This document shows, piece after piece, positions 13,489 through 24,786 of a stretch of 64,000 nucleotides of DNA. The DNA is from Cercospora beticola (taxonomy: Eukaryota; Ascomycota; Dothideomycetes; Mycosphaerellales; Mycosphaerellaceae). The stretch covers positions 930,001 through 994,000 of the forward strand of contig NC_088941.1 of NCBI RefSeq assembly GCF_033473495.1. Reading direction: 5' to 3'. A program made the position numbers and the translations under genes. Position 1 is the stretch's first letter. Each line of letters opens with the position of its first letter. A model generated the notes under the pieces. The model had not been told where the DNA came from, searched no databases, and saw only the letters and a program-made list of their open reading frames with translations.

Positions 13489-14327
13489 AGCTGTACCTGC
13501 TTCGATGGAATGTTGTTGTACTGTATGGTTGAATTAGCAGCAGCATCGCAAGACCTTTATTCCTGACGCCTTTGATTTTTACATCACGAGAAGTAAAACT
13601 ATTCTCGAATCCGGAATCGTCGGACTGACCTGCAACCAACCTTTTCAGCAAAGCACGACGAGAAGCTGCAAGTCTCCGCTCGAGACCTGTTCGAGACCTC
13701 AGTCTCTTGTGTTTTTTCGCGACGCAACATGGGTCTGTGAAAGTTAAACTTTTGGAAGCCAACACTTACGATCCAGATTAGAAGAGATACGAGAAGCTAG
13801 CGATGCTGACGAAATCCTTCGTGAAAACGTATACGTTCGATGTTCGACGTTCAACGAGAGTTTTTGGCGTAGGGTTTAGGGCTAACATCGCGCAGTTCCG
13901 AGTGATAGATCATCAAGAAGCGAGAGTGCAGTTTCTCGTCATGTCTTGCGATTTGTCGTGGTTCCATATTTAGCCCGACGTTTTTGAGTTCTAGAATAGC
14001 AACATGATTAATGATAGTGTTGTGCTTATTGTTCTGTAGCCATTCAGCCGCGCACCGAAGGTGTAGGCTTTGTGGCATTGCTGTTCGCAGTCGGCTTACA
14101 TCGTGTACTGCTAGGAAACCTAGTGTTGCGTCTGTCAAGTGAGCTGCTGCGCTGTGCGCCTTGGCGGGATGTTTGCAAGACGAACTCGCGAAATGGACGA
14201 CGATGCTCTCATGTTGCGCGCTCTGTATTCGGAGATTTTGAACGTGACGCCATGTAGCATCGCTTTGCAGTTGCAATAGTGTGTTCAATAAGCTGCAGTA
14301 ATTGACTTTGACTGAATTCCATGCTCC
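13489..14327. other. Intergenic, no gene seen
   Basis: About 840 bases between two minus-strand genes. Bases 13867-13880 read GTAGGGTTTAGGGC, which is only one and a half telomere-like units. Nothing else stands out; open frames here lack any family resemblance. Confidence 0.5.
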
Positions 14328-15449
14328 TCAATAATCCAGGCGGCCCAACTTTCCTCCCGTGAATTCTGCAAAGAAGATGGTCCCAGGTATTTGATTGTTC
14401 AGATCGCAAGGTCCACTTGCACTCGTTGGCGTGACATACTCCATCAGCTCACCCGTCGCAAAGTCGTATGCGCCAATTCGGTTGCCCAAGAACACCAGGT
14501 TTCCTTCGACAAAGTAGAGTTTCCCGTCGGCCCCGAAACGAAGAGGTCCTGGAATAGCTGTCAGTGCTGATGAACCGATACTTTCTCCAAGCAGGTCTGA
14601 AATCAATCCTGATGTGCCATCTGGCTGAATGACAGTTGACTTTCCGGCAGCTCTGATGTCGGCTATAAAAATTTCTCGGAACTCGCCAGTATGGATGTTG
14701 AGAGAACCAATTTGACCTCCAATATTACCCGAATAATACACCAAGCCATCAGGGCCCGTCGTCAGAGCCTGGACGAGCGACGCAGGAGTGGGCACCTCGA
14801 ATTCCGTGATTTGCTTCGTCACGATGTTCAGAACACCGATTTTGTTGCCGACCAGTTCCGCAAACACCATTGTATCGGCAGTCGGGCCAGGTTGAATCAC
14901 TGCTGGCACAGACAGCGGCGTCGGGATAAGATACAACTCGTATTCATAGGTAAAGATGTCGATACATCCAATGGCGTTGAGGGCGGCGGCAGTGAAGTAG
15001 GCACAGGAGTCGCGATTTCCCGAGACGTCGATGGTAACTCGAGGGCCAACTGGGAGATTGTCGAGAAGACCGACGCCACTCCATGGGAAGGGAAAGGTTG
15101 TCATGCTTCCATCGACTGGGTTCAGTCGAACCATGCTGTTGCCAGCGACCTCAGAGAACCAGAGGCATCCATCTTGCATGAATTCCATCCCACTGGGCAA
15201 GCCTAGAGGATTCTGTAGAGGGAAGCGTGTCTCCTCGCCGCTGGTGACGTTGACTCGCAATAACGCGTTTCCGGCGATAAGCTCTACCCAAGCTATGTCG
15301 GGCTGGAGAGGGTGAAACTCCGTTTCGCAGGGTGTATCGAGAATGCTGACTGCTGCATATTCTGTTACGCGGCCAGGCTGACGAGGAAACTGTGCATCAG
15401 TCTCATGAAGCGCCAAGGCGCTGAGTAGGAAGATGGAAAGTCTGAGCAT
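14328..15449 (-). CDS. Secreted beta-propeller, virginiamycin B lyase-like
   Basis: 373 residues, single exon, with a signal peptide (MLRLSIFLLSALALHETDA) followed by QFP. The mature part is a series of blades of the type FxxLxG-NxIGxLNxxTxxxTEFxxPT (for example ELVGNKIGVLNIVTKQITEFEVPTP), alternating with GPDGxxYY/WF motifs, as in the seven-bladed streptogramin lyase (Vgb) fold and the related SMP-30/lactonase-like propellers. Bacterial Vgb linearises streptogramin B antibiotics. Fungal secreted relatives are common and mostly unstudied, so antibiotic cleavage is not implied. I see no proof that the catalytic His/Glu set of Vgb is present: the expected metal-site histidines are not obvious. 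Confidence 0.8.
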   Translation of the reverse strand: MLRLSIFLLSALALHETDAQFPRQPGRVTEYAAVSILDTPCETEFHPLQPDIAWVELIAGNALLRVNVTSGEETRFPLQNPLGLPSGMEFMQDGCLWFSEVAGNSMVRLNPVDGSMTTFPFPWSGVGLLDNLPVGPRVTIDVSGNRDSCAYFTAAALNAIGCIDIFTYEYELYLIPTPLSVPAVIQPGPTADTMVFAELVGNKIGVLNIVTKQITEFEVPTPASLVQALTTGPDGLVYYSGNIGGQIGSLNIHTGEFREIFIADIRAAGKSTVIQPDGTSGLISDLLGESIGSSALTAIPGPLRFGADGKLYFVEGNLVFLGNRIGAYDFATGELMEYVTPTSASGPCDLNNQIPGTIFFAEFTGGKLGRLDY

Positions 15450-16329
15450 CTTTGTCGAACGAGCGAGATCACGATGCTAAAGTTATGAAAGTGGTTGAGA
15501 GCGGACTCCATCGGTAAGGGCTACCTCTTGAGATCCATATATTCGACTCCCGACCAGACAGCTGAGAGGTGTCTTGGCCGACTATTGCATTGGATCCAGC
15601 TGGCCATAGCAGTGTTGGGATTCGAGATTGGAAGCGCTTGAGCTGACCAGGTTTAGTGAACTTACGAGCATACACCAGCGGCCGCATCATCACACTAGAG
15701 GGCGAGTACACATCTTGCGGGTCTCCGTGCTGCCTTGTTGCGCCGGATGATCGGTTGGACCTTTGCATGATCGGATACAGAAGTGCTTGCTTGCTGAGAG
15801 ACACAGTAGTAAGACTGATTATCAGGCCCGACAAAAGGATAGAAACGGCGAAGGCCAATAGCTTGTGGTGTGAGTGAAGCGATGGGATAGCAGGTAGGGC
15901 TTTTGATTGAGCAAAAGCGACTTCCCCACCGAAGTGCTGCCTGAGGCCTCACACCAAGGCTTGCTCTTGCGAGCTGGGACGGAAGACTGGACCACCTTCC
16001 ACCTTGAGGCACTGGGCAAGGACAAACGAACCTTTCTCTTCTAGTAGATCTGAAACTAGTCTCCGGCAGAGCAATTTGTGCGGTGCTCACATGTGCTGGT
16101 CAGATTCTACATCGCAATTAGAAAAGGCCCTCTCTGCCCAAGGGGAAGTTGCGGACTGTGACCTTCGTCAATCTTATTGAATACGACAGATACGACCATG
16201 ATTTGCAACGGCCATAACTCGTTGAGCTAATCGGCGACTGTCGATATGCTGTGAACGCACGAATTTGATTGTCTGAGCCTTGAGGTCTGACAAGAACCCT
16301 GCTTCCTCCTCATCGCCATGACTGTCGCC
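15450..16329. other. Intergenic with a possible gene fragment on the minus strand
   Basis: About 880 bases. On the minus strand bases 15920-15660 read as a hydrophobic segment (LLAFAVSILLSGLIISL) followed about 40 residues later by DPQDVYSPSSVMMRPLVYA and a GTAAGT donor. This recalls the start of UstYa/DUF3328 proteins, but there is no Met and no downstream HxxHC exon. Otherwise it is the promoter of the propeller gene and the 3' flank of the next gene. Confidence 0.35.
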
Positions 16330-17829
16330 TTACACCAGACTCATACACGCAAAGCTCACGCTCGTCGCGTTCCTGATCATCTCAGTCTGTCTCACAGACT
16401 GCTCATGCAACAACCAGGTCATGCTGACATACGGCCAGCAGATTCGTCCATCAGCCATGGTGACCATGTCTCCTGCGACGTAGGTGTCCATATCCTTGAG
16501 TGGCTCGCCAATTGCCTCGCCTTTGCTGTTCACCAACTGGAAGTATGTGCCGGAGAAAGTGCCTCGGCAGCCCATTGCTTCAAACTCGCAGAAAGGAGAA
16601 TCAATTTGTTCCCAAGTCACAAGCGCGTATTCAGAGTCGAAAGCTGCGACATGCGCGTTGCTGCGATCAGGGCCAATTTCAGGTGTGATCCAATTGACCT
16701 GGGAGTCTCCGACGGCACCAACCTCAGAGGAGGCTGCTGGGGTGGTCAACTTGTCCGACAAGACGGAGATAGCAACACGGCGCCCGTTGGTGCGGTTCTT
16801 GGCGGAGGTGTAGCCATCGCCCATCCATTCGTTGGCGACGAGCTCAACTGCGCCACGGGAGACCCAAGTGAAGGCGTACGAGGTGCTGTTGATGAAGCGA
16901 GCGAGGGAGGAGTACGAGCCAGACATGCCACCCATGGCCTCATTGCATGCGCCGTTGATGACTTTCTCGTTGGAGATCTTGGTGCCGATGGTGGACATTC
17001 CTTGGCCCTTGGTGTTGAGCCAGATGGCGCCTTGGTCCTCAGCGCAGATGCTGGCGAATGGAGCTTCATCGGCGGCTTCGAACGCGATACCGGTGTTGTG
17101 AGAGCAGCCCCATGAGCTGGACGCTCCTTCGATAACTTCGAGCGTACCATTGGAGTTGACATATTGGATGCTGTCGCCGAAGTGGCCTGTAGCGTCGCCT
17201 TCGTAGTTCGTGATCACAAAGTAGGCACCGTAAAGCTGCGCCTCCTCCGACCAGACCAGGTCTCCGTTCATATCTGGAGACATGGAAAGTCCATCTCGCT
17301 CGTGAACACCTGGTCCAGCGACGAAGGTCTTGAAAGTCTGCTCGCCGTTGGTATACCTGTAGATAGCTGGAACTGGGGTCCCGTCTGGTGGTGCATTCTG
17401 GACGTTGTTTGCAAGCGGCTCGTTACCAAGAAGGGCGAATCCATCATTGTGTCCGACAAGTCCACCAGCTTCCTTGACATTGTCGATGGTGACAGACGAA
17501 CCGGTTCCAGCGAAGGTCGTCAGATCAACATGTTGAACTTGCACACCACTACCGCTGCTGCTCAGGTAGGCGAGATATCCCGTTTTGCCATCCGGTGACA
17601 CAGCGAAGGGACTTCTGCGGTGATGGGCGAGGCCGGTCCAGTACGCTTCGATGACAGGGTCGAAGTCGCCTTCAAGCTTGAGAGAATCGATACTAGTTGA
17701 GCATGAGCATTCACGTCAAACCTCAACGCACGCGCATCATACATACTAAGTCTTGAGCTTCAATGTTGGGTCTGCTGCGGCGACCAGCGCAGCTGCAGAA
17801 GTAAAGAGTGTGGCGGCACGCAATGCCAT
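16330..17829 (-). CDS. Secreted protein of unknown function, 2 exons
   Basis: 481 residues from exons 17829-17747 and 17692-16330 (intron 54 bases, phase 2). Exon 1 supplies a signal peptide, MALRAATLFTSAAALVAAA, then DPTLKLKTYIDSLKLEGDFDP. The mature protein has repeated beta-strand-rich segments with Gly/Asp turns (SPDGKTGYLAYL, FASICAEDQGAIW, HVAAFDSEYALVTWEQI) and paired cysteines (WGCSHN, FCEFEAMGC), which suggests an extracellular beta-propeller. I do not recognise a named family. The final 20 residues after WPYVSMTW look less conserved; a small intron could begin at GTCAGC near 16420, so the C-terminus is uncertain. It lies in a run of secreted genes. Confidence 0.78.
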
Positions 17830-18722
17830 TTTCGTAAAATGATAAGAGAAATGAAAGACTTGGGTAAGACTGCTGTATGCAAGACTTACCTGATCGAGGA
17901 CATTCGTTTCTTTTCAATGATCCAGACCACATGTTCCGGCCATGACAGACACCGAAATTGGTCGCTGTCAACCTGAGAACGAGCGTAGTCCAGGCGGATC
18001 AAACCATCTAGCTGAAACGTGCTACAGCAATGCTTGGCACTGTCGTCCGGCATCCAGGCACGCCAGGCCACAATATAGAAAACATAGCGCCGTTCTACAA
18101 CTTCTCGTGCTTTGGGTAGATGAGAAACACTTGGCGTTTGTTAAGTGCGTTCATATTTCCCATTGTTGCGCTCCATGAAGCATTTTCTGTCGCGGAAAAT
18201 GTTACCTCCTGTGTCACGCTGGTACTTCGGTAGAAGTTCTTCCTGTGCTTGGCGCATCGCCCATGTGCCTGATCTTATGCCTGACATCAGCAAATACTGC
18301 GCACAAGACACAAGAGTGCCCAAGCTGCAGTGAGCCCCTAGCATGCGGCAGCTCTGTGCATGAAGTCAATTCTCCATCGATGTGCCGAGAATGTTGGACC
18401 TTGGGGAGTCGAGTGTGCGTATTTGTTCGCAATATGCACACGCAGTCGACTGCAGAGCGAACGCCCATCACACGCTTTCCTGGCAGACTCGCTCAGCTCA
18501 GTTGTCTTTGTTGGGGTTGAACGATTCCAGCGCATCCAGATCGGCGAAACCCAGTCGCCGCTGCGAAGCAAGACCATTGTGGGAGGCACTGATGTATTAC
18601 TGGTCCGTTCGCCAGAGAGAATTGGTCGATATTTGTGAAGAGCTGGCTCTAGTCAAGGCTCATCGCATCCAGCTGAGGGACCTTTGGTGCGCTGCTCAAT
18701 TCGACACTGCTGCTTGAGGAGC
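17830..18722. other. Intergenic, no gene seen
   Basis: About 890 bases holding the promoter of the secreted protein (minus strand) and the 3' flank of FAF1. Several short open frames overlap in all frames without any coherent protein; none is supported. Confidence 0.5.
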
Positions 18723-19598
18723 TCATCGCCTCTTCCCACCTCTTCTTCCCGTACCAGAGCTCTTTCTGCCCTCGATACTTCTCACATCCCTATCACTCAA
18801 CTTCAGTGTACTGCCACTCATCCTTCCAATTCCAACACCTCCTACACCTCTCTCCCTCCGCTTCTGTTGGGCTTTGGGAGCGTTCATCCTCGCCTTCTCC
18901 AGAATCACGCCATTCTCAGCCGCTTCTTTCCGCCTACTCGCTTCTCGACTCGCGGCTTTGCCACTAATGCCCCTCCGAATATGCATAGGCATTTTATCTT
19001 GCTGCAGAGCCGAAGTCTTGGCACCGAGATCTTGGAGCCGCATGTCAAGCGCTTTGACACGGGATTTGCCTTCTGGTGCTGTGGATGATGAGAATGAGGA
19101 TGCGTCAAGAAGATGTGATTCTTTCAGCAGACGTTGCAAGGCCAAGTCATGTTTGAGATTTGTGGCCTCCGATCCATCTTCTTCATGATCTCCCGTCTTG
19201 GATTTGGTCGACTTCGATGCTTGCTTCATGGTCGACTCGTCGTCGTCTCCTAGCGTCGGCGGCTTCGAAGATAGATATTTCTTGGCAGAGCCATCGAAGA
19301 TGGAGTCGATTGTCGGTACAGCGTGCTCTATCACTTCGACGCGTTCTTCTTCATCTTTGCCGGTGAGGCCACTCCAATCAGATTCGGCATCGCTGTCATC
19401 TTCATTTTGATCATCGCTGTCTGCTGCTGTGGAGCTCTCAATTGGCTGGACTTCGAGAGGCGCAAATTTCGCCTCGAAAGCCTTCTTCAGCATTTCTCGA
19501 GTCGTCGCATCATCTTCATCGGGTTCGCGTTCTTGCTTGACTGATCTTGTACGCTTTTGTTCAGCGGGTCGCTTTCTCTTGCCCAGTGTTACCGCCAT
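18723..19598 (-). CDS. FAF1: Faf1-type 40S ribosome-biogenesis factor
   Basis: 291 residues, single exon. Faf1 is a nucleolar protein that works with Krr1 in early pre-18S rRNA processing. Supporting features in order: an N-terminal basic patch ([13 protein letters not shown]), an acidic middle (residues about 60-90), then the conserved C-terminal domain beginning [18 protein letters not shown] (about residue 148), [25 protein letters not shown], and [15 protein letters not shown]. The extreme C-terminus is Gly/Arg/Lys-rich ([14 protein letters not shown]). Order and spacing match the fungal Faf1 family. It shares a 182-base promoter with HIS6. Confidence 0.85.
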   Translation of the reverse strand: MAVTLGKRKRPAEQKRTRSVKQEREPDEDDATTREMLKKAFEAKFAPLEVQPIESSTAADSDDQNEDDSDAESDWSGLTGKDEEERVEVIEHAVPTIDSIFDGSAKKYLSSKPPTLGDDDESTMKQASKSTKSKTGDHEEDGSEATNLKHDLALQRLLKESHLLDASSFSSSTAPEGKSRVKALDMRLQDLGAKTSALQQDKMPMHIRRGISGKAASREASRRKEAAENGVILEKARMNAPKAQQKRRERGVGGVGIGRMSGSTLKLSDRDVRSIEGRKSSGTGRRGGKRR

Positions 19599-19780
19599 CT
19601 CGGTGCGTAAATTGCGATGTGCTAACGTTCGTCGAAGACGGTCGGTCGGTCGCGGGAAGCGGAGAAAGCGAGGCCGGGAAAAACTGCCAAGCTTTTTGCT
19701 CCTTCCTCACGAGCTCAACGTTCAGTCGTTTCTACAGTGCAACGACAACCAACGAAATCCACCTCTGCCGTCTCGAAAAC
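19599..19780. promoter_or_regulatory. Shared promoter, FAF1 / HIS6
   Basis: 182 bases separate the two divergent ATGs. No consensus TGACTCA site of the Gcn4/CpcA amino-acid control system was found in it, which is notable for a histidine-pathway gene. Pyrimidine-rich stretches at 19690-19705 are typical of fungal start regions. Confidence 0.5.
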
Positions 19781-20713
19781 ATGACGCGTTTTCGGCCATG
19801 TATAGACTTGCATGCAGGGTCTGTCAAGCAGATCGTGGGTGGCACGTTGTCGACCAATAATGCAGACCTGAAGACCAACTTCACCTCTGAGCATCCCTCA
19901 GCATACTACGCGGACTTGTACAAGAAGCATAATCTTCGCGGCGGCCATGTCATTATGCTGGGTCCCGGCAACGACGAGGCAGCACGTGAAGCTCTCCAGG
20001 CGTGGCCTAGCGGCTTGCAAGTCGGAGGCGGCATCAAAGACACGAACGCGAAGCAGTGGATAGATGCAGGCGCAGAAAGGGTACGAAGAGGACTATTTCC
20101 CAGTATTGGATGCGCACGTGCTGACCTTCCGCAGTAGGTCATCATCACTTCATTTTTGTTTCCTTCAGGCTCTTTCGCTCTAGACCGACTACAGTCTGTG
20201 CTCCAAGCCCTCGGGGGCGACAAGGAAAAGCTCGTGATCGACCTCAGTTGCCGCCGTGTCGGTCAAGGCTGGAGAGTGGCCATGGACCGATGGCAAACCA
20301 TTACAGAATTTGAAATCAACCGGGGTATGTCAGATCATTCTTACTCACCTGTGCGCGCTATAGCGAGCGTGCCGGCAGCGCGGTAAACACTAGACAGGGC
20401 TGACACGTGGTACTATGCAGACAACATCTCACTGCTGGAGCCCTACTGTAGCGAATTTCTAATTCATGCGGCCGATGCCGAAGGCTTGCAAGCCGGCATC
20501 GACGAAAAGCTGGTCGAGTACCTTGCAGAGATCTGCTCCATACCCGTTACGTATGCTGGCGGTGGCCGGAACATCGCAGACCTCGAGTTGGTTGAGCGCC
20601 TCAGCAATGGTAAGGTTGATTTGACAATTGGGAGCGCCCTCGACATCTTCGGTGGGAAAACTGTAACCTTCGACGAATGCTGTCAATGGAATAGAGCTAG
20701 GGATGAGGCTTGA
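19781..20713 (+). CDS. HIS6: ProFAR isomerase, histidine biosynthesis, 3 exons
   Basis: Phosphoribosylformimino-aminoimidazole carboxamide ribotide isomerase, fourth step of histidine synthesis: an Amadori rearrangement of ProFAR to PRFAR in the cytosol. Exons 19781-20080, 20138-20324 and 20421-20713 give 259 residues, close to yeast His6 (261). The TIM-barrel motifs are present: [18 protein letters not shown] with the catalytic-type Asp in strand 1, LQVGGGIK phosphate loop, [10 protein letters not shown], and the second phosphate loop [13 protein letters not shown]. Intron 1 ends in a tandem acceptor, CAGTAG: splicing at the first AG would put a TAG stop first in the next exon, so only the second (20137) gives protein. 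Confidence 0.95.
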
Positions 20714-23059
20714 ACCTTTGTGAGCCCACGTCGCCGGGTTATTGCTCAGTTGGGCATGGCACCCGCGGAGTGTACGCATACGTAACAATTTGCAATCCGA
20801 AAAAGGCTGTCGTAGCCTTGTTCTCAACCTCACACCATGGTCCCAGGCAAGGACAGACGAAGGCTTAGCACTATCTTCGGCAGCGAGGAAGCAATCTTGG
20901 CAAGCCTCTCTTGAAAATTCTGCATTAGCCCGAACGATCGTGCACACGCGAGCAGCTGCTCCTGGCATATGATGATTGTCTTCGAGTTGACACAGTGCTG
21001 TGTGCGCTCTCACTACATCGTATGCACAATACTATGTTACTTGCGATCCCAGCCGGGTTGGCGGGCCTCGTTCCAGTTGGACGAGATGCCGACTTGCTGA
21101 GCCGAACAGTAGACACGCACGTACCTTGCTAAACGGCAGTAGTCTGTTTGCTTTGTAAGTGCTGGAGGCCGTGAGCCGGTCGAGGCGTGGTCATCGCGAA
21201 GCTAAGGTGGTCGTTCATCTCTTGCCGACGCGTCTGGACATGGCGGCTGTTCGTCGAGTGCAAAAACGGACCGATAACCCGCAGCGCCTCAAGCAACGAG
21301 TGGAGTGACCAAGCGGAGTCCCCAAGAAATGTCCACGTTGCCCACAGTGGATCTCTGCGGCATGAATCAGGAAGCGAAGACGTACAGCAATGAATTCCGA
21401 CGTGCTGGTCAATAATCTGCTTGCCCGCTTTGGACGATCTTCTCTCTCCTCTGTTCTGGACGTGATCAGCAGAAGTTCGGTGAACAGCCAGGTCGCAAGA
21501 TGCAAACCCAGGAAATCGCGGGGAAGGCACGCTACTACAGTTTGGTACAGTATAGGCGTTCGATTTCGAACATTCGCACGCAGCACGCTTGTGAGAGGCA
21601 CGACTTTTCACGTGGGTGTGGCGCTTCGTGTCGCGCCGAGCTAGCATATAGTGTTGGCAAAAGTTTGCAGGCCTCAGCATCCTCAAGGAATCAATACAGT
21701 AGTCGCATGTGCGCCGCATGCTACATTGCCCCGGCCGTTGAGCTCAAAGGGGGAATTGGGCCTCGAATCGCTGGAGCAGTATTATTGACCTCGCGGATGG
21801 TACGATCTGCTACCGTCGCAGTGCATGAAGTGGAGTGCATGGAGGGCTTCGGTTCATGAGCCGCGAGACGCAGCCGAAGCGAGCGCGAAGTCCGGGTAAG
21901 ACAGTGCGGCGATGCGCCCAGCTGTCCCGAGCGCTGCCTGCCACCACTACCACTGCAAGAGTGCGTCGCCGCATTGATGAGACAGGGAGTCAGGCTGGCG
22001 TGTAGAACCGTGGCGGACCAAGGTATTGGTCAGTACGACGCAAGTTAGACATTGCAGATTTCAGCCTCGATCCGAAGGTTTCGACCAGACGTGTCTGAGA
22101 CCCTTAACAAGCTTCCAGAGCCCGCTCCCGGCTCGGCGCATTGGTGCTCCATGATTCGGCGTCCCCTCACATTCGCAGCAAACAGCTTGCAGAGCTTCTT
22201 GCAGCATCGTCACACCTTCGTGATGAGTGTCATGTGCCGCAGAGTGCGCGCATTGTAGCTGGTGACCGCGCCGCAGATCCTTTGATGCCAAAATCAGACG
22301 CGACAAAGCCGTGCAACGTCCCGACAAAGGGCCCCCGGGCTCGCCTAGGCTGAGAACGGCTGCGAGGCCGAACCGCGGCAGCAAGCGGCGACAAGTCCTC
22401 CGGGCAACGCAAGACGTTGTGGAATGTCGATGGTTGCGGTGCGTGCAAAAAGCAGTGGCATTCCAGAACGGTCGCTGGACGATGCCGCGACGTTGAAGAG
22501 CTGCAGCCGGGAATCGAGGGTCAAGTCCTCGACAATGCTGATCGCGTCTCGACCACAGTCGCGTGTGTTCTTCTGGTGGGCGAGCGGCGGATTGGGCGAG
22601 GCGGCGAGTAGTGCGGTCTTCAAGCTGGGCCCGAATAGAGTGGTCATGAGCGGGCTGGCCGTGCTGAAAGAAGAACGCACAGAACGCTAAGCCGCGGCGG
22701 GAGCAGACGATTGGCCACATGGCAGCAAAGCTGGAGAGGTTGCTGGGGTTCTGGACGCGCCCCCACTAGCATAGTGTAGGGCCATAATTTCCTTCACCAC
22801 TAACTACTGCGGGCCCGTGCACATGCTTGCACGTGCCACCGTGTGAAAGCCACCAGTTGCGCCTGCGTCTCTTTCTTAAAAGACAGCTCCCTGGTCCGCA
22901 CTCGCCATTGTTTCTCCATCGCGTGCTCACCTCCTCAACTCGACACCGACCGCGAACAACAACCTCATCACCCACCTTCGCCTCGCGCATCCGACCTCGA
23001 GTACCTAGCATCGGGTTCGGGAAACACAAACCTCATCATCCAACAGACCGCCCGCAACC
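20714..23059. other. Long gene-poor stretch upstream of the hexose transporter
   Basis: 2.3 kb with no supported gene. Overlapping open frames on both strands at 21129-21719 and 22061-22720 show no family resemblance and no consistent codon preference. Bases 22890-23059 are strongly pyrimidine-rich, ending in CAACC before the ATG, as in highly expressed fungal genes, so the last few hundred bases are probably promoter and leader. The rest is unexplained. Confidence 0.45.
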
Positions 23060-24786
23060 ATGCCGGGTGGCGCGCTCGCTGCGACCAGCGATGTCAATCG
23101 CATTGAGGCGCCGGTGACCTTCAAGGCCTACCTCATCTGCGCCTTCGCCTCCTTCGGTGGTATCTTCTTCGGTTACGACTCGGGTTACATCAACGGTGTC
23201 ACTGCCTCGAGCGTCTTCGTCGAACTCATCGAGGGTCCAGGCAATGATGCGCTCTCCGGTAGCCACCTGTCTCTCGTCACTTCTATCCTCTCCGCTGGTA
23301 CTTTCTTTGGCGCCATCATCGCCGGTGATGTCGCAGACTTCATCGGCCGAAAGTGGACCGTCATCATTGGCTGCTTGATCTACATTGTCGGTATGTCTGG
23401 GCTCGAATTGATCACCCCGTGAGTACAGTACTGACTTCAATTTCAGGAGTTATCATCCAGATGATCACTGGTGTCGGCGGTGACGCTCTCGGTGTCATTG
23501 TCGCTGGTCGTCTCATTGCAGGTATCGGTGTCGGATTCGAGTCCGCCATTGTCATCCTGTACATGTCCGAGATCTGCCCAAAGAAAGTCCGTGGTGCTCT
23601 CGTCGCCGGCTACCAATTCTGCATCACCATCGGTCTTCTTCTCGCATCCTGCGTCAACTACGCCGTCCGCAACCGCACCGACCAGAGCGAGTACCGCATT
23701 CCAATCGGCATCCAGTTCGCCTGGGGTGTCATCCTTGGCGGTGGCCTTCTGTTCCTTCCAGACTCCCCACGATACTTCGTCAAGCGCGGCCGTGTCGAGC
23801 AAGCCCGATCTGCCCTCGCTCGTCTGCGAGGACAGCCAGGTGACAGCGAGTACATCGAGGCTGAGTTGGCTGAGATCGTCGCCAACGAGGAATACGAGCG
23901 CTCCATCATTCCTGCTGGCAACTGGGCCAATGGCTGGGCCAACTGCTTCAAGGGCTCCGTCTTCCAGTCCAACTCCAACCTGCGCAAGACCATTCTTGGT
24001 ACCTCTCTCCAGATGATGCAACAGTGGACCGGTGTCAACTTCATCTTCTACTACTCGACCCCATTCTTGAGCTCGACTGGCGCCATCTCCAACACCTTCT
24101 TGATCTCGCTGATCTTCACCTTGGTCAACGTCTGCTCTACTCCGATCTCCTTCTACACGGTCGAGAAGTTCGGTCGTCGTCCACTGCTCGTCTGGGGTGC
24201 CTTCGGCATGTTGATTTGCCAGTTCCTCGTCGCCATCATTGGTGTCACTGTCGGATTCAACAAGACCTATGAGATTCCAGACCCAGCCGGAGGACCAGAC
24301 CCAGTCACTCGTGCTCTCAACGTCCCAGCCGTCAATGCGCAGATTGCGTTCATCGCCATCTTCATCTTCTTCTTCGCATCGACCTGGGGACCTGGTGCCT
24401 GGATTCTCATCGGCGAGATCTTCCCTCTGCCAATCCGCTCTCGTGGTGTCGCTCTGTCCACCGCCAGCAACTGGCTCTGGAACACCATCATCGCCGTCAT
24501 TACCCCTTACATGGTCAACACTGACGAGGGCGATCTCAAGTCGAGTGTCTTCTTCGTCTGGGGTGGACTCTGCACTTGCGCTTTCGTCTACTCGTACTTC
24601 TTGGTGCCAGAGACCAAGGGTCTGTCGCTTGAGCAGGTTGACCAGATGATGGCCGAGACTACTCCTCGTACCTCTTCCAAGTGGCGACCAACGACCACCT
24701 TCGCCAGCCAGATGGGTCTCAAGGAGGGCGGAAAGCTCGATACTGAGATCACTTCTGATGTTGAGCGCAAGGGATCTGTCTTTTAG
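23060..24786 (+). CDS. MFS hexose transporter, 2 exons
   Basis: Plasma-membrane proton-coupled or facilitative monosaccharide transporter of the sugar porter family. Exons 23060-23390 and 23447-24786 give 556 residues with 12 predicted membrane spans. Family signatures: FGGIFFGYDSGYINGV in span 1; D-FIGRKW in loop 2-3; GRLIAGIGVGFESAIVILYMSEI before span 5; LPDSPRYFVKRGR in the central loop; QQWTGVNFIFYYSTPF in span 7; VEKFGRRPLLVWG; WILIGEIFPLPIRSRGVALSTASNW; and PETKGLSLEQVD at the end. The last motif is that of the Neurospora RCO-3/fungal high-affinity glucose transporter group. Codon use is strongly biased to C-ending codons throughout, which suggests high expression. Confidence 0.93.

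Noticed and set aside
13867..13880. Telomere-like GGGTTTAGGG
   Set aside because: Only one and a half units in the middle of intergenic DNA; no array and no chromosome end.
16318..17115. Plus-strand frame of 265 codons opposite the secreted protein
   Set aside because: Antisense shadow of the minus-strand gene, whose frame has a signal peptide and a consistent intron.
21129..21719. Minus-strand frame of 196 codons
   Set aside because: No hydrophobic core pattern, no family motif, and it is overlapped by several frames of similar length.
22061..22720. Minus-strand frame of 219 codons upstream of the hexose transporter
   Set aside because: Arg/His/Cys-rich with no domain; typical of a chance frame in GC-rich DNA, and other frames over the same bases look equally good.
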